From contig CAAAJI010000548.1 in the NCBI GenBank assembly GCA_900642245.1, forward strand, positions 1 through 17,676: a DNA stretch of 17,676 nucleotides, in the 5' to 3' direction. Under the pieces are notes generated by a model that was not told where the DNA came from, made no database searches, and saw only the letters and a list, made by a program, of their open reading frames with translations. The translations under genes were made by a program, and so were the position numbers. Of this stretch, positions 17,544 through 17,676 are shown in pieces; the first letter of the stretch is position 1; each line of letters starts with the position of its first letter. This stretch comes from Fragilaria radians. Lineage: Eukaryota > Bacillariophyta > Fragilariophyceae > Fragilariales > Fragilariaceae.

Positions 17544-17676
17544 ACAATAAATTTATCAACAAATGACAATAAGCACAAAAGAAAAGGACTCCTTGTGTGT
17601 ACCTCGCTTTTAAATGTGTTGGAAGAGACTCTCCACACTTTAATTGTAATCTTTAAAATAATTAATTAAGGGAATT
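17544..17676 (-). other. Presumed leader or 5' LTR edge of second copia element
   Basis: AT-rich non-coding DNA directly upstream of the gag start on the minus strand. By position it should be the untranslated leader and possibly the LTR end. No primer-binding-site consensus is seen, and the window ends before an LTR can be defined. Confidence 0.4.

Noticed and set aside
17335..17550. Plus-strand frame of 71 codons
   Set aside because: It is antisense to the copia gag N-terminus.

Overview
The window looks like nuclear DNA of a diatom (stramenopile alga). It is AT-rich and contains one gene of the DUF6824 type, a domain greatly expanded in diatoms. A long multi-pass membrane gene carries one short canonical GT-AG intron. 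The retrotransposon remnants read like the Ty1/copia and Ty3/gypsy lineages common in diatom genomes. No bacterial signals (operons, ribosome binding sites, CRISPR) are present, and I see no tRNA or rRNA gene.

Layout. Positions 1-1604 (minus strand) hold the N-terminal 534 codons of a DUF6824 protein that runs off the left edge; it contains a recent in-frame duplication of 59 codons. From 1605 to about 3547 there is AT-rich intergenic DNA with one weak coding-like relic (1856-2026) and a 148-bp satellite-like tandem array (2884-3328). Positions 3548-4641 (plus) are a decayed hAT-family DNA transposase. Positions 5228-8896 (plus) are the best complete gene: two exons joined across a 129-bp intron give a 1179-residue membrane protein. 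Its N-terminal seven-helix half resembles the MLO family. A four-helix block with an S4-like arginine helix and a large cytosolic tail follow.

The right half (9120-17676) is a graveyard of retroelements, almost all on the minus strand. It contains a Ty3/gypsy-like integrase relic (about 9880-10520), a degenerate ~30-bp minisatellite (10829-11117), and a plus-strand copia protease fragment (11115-11445). That fragment meets, tail to tail, an integrase-less copia element (11443-14317). Next come a 59-bp minisatellite and an unassigned, more GC-rich block (14590-15712), then a second, different copia lineage with deleted gag/protease/integrase and a ruined catalytic centre (15713-17543).

The two host genes do not obviously belong to one pathway: one is probably nuclear/regulatory, the other a membrane protein. 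The six-frame picture is misleading in three places. The left-edge gene is open at the window border and only its antisense shadows show as closed reading frames. The membrane gene is split by its intron. The transposon relics are recognisable only when frames are joined by eye. All family assignments come from motif recognition without database searches.
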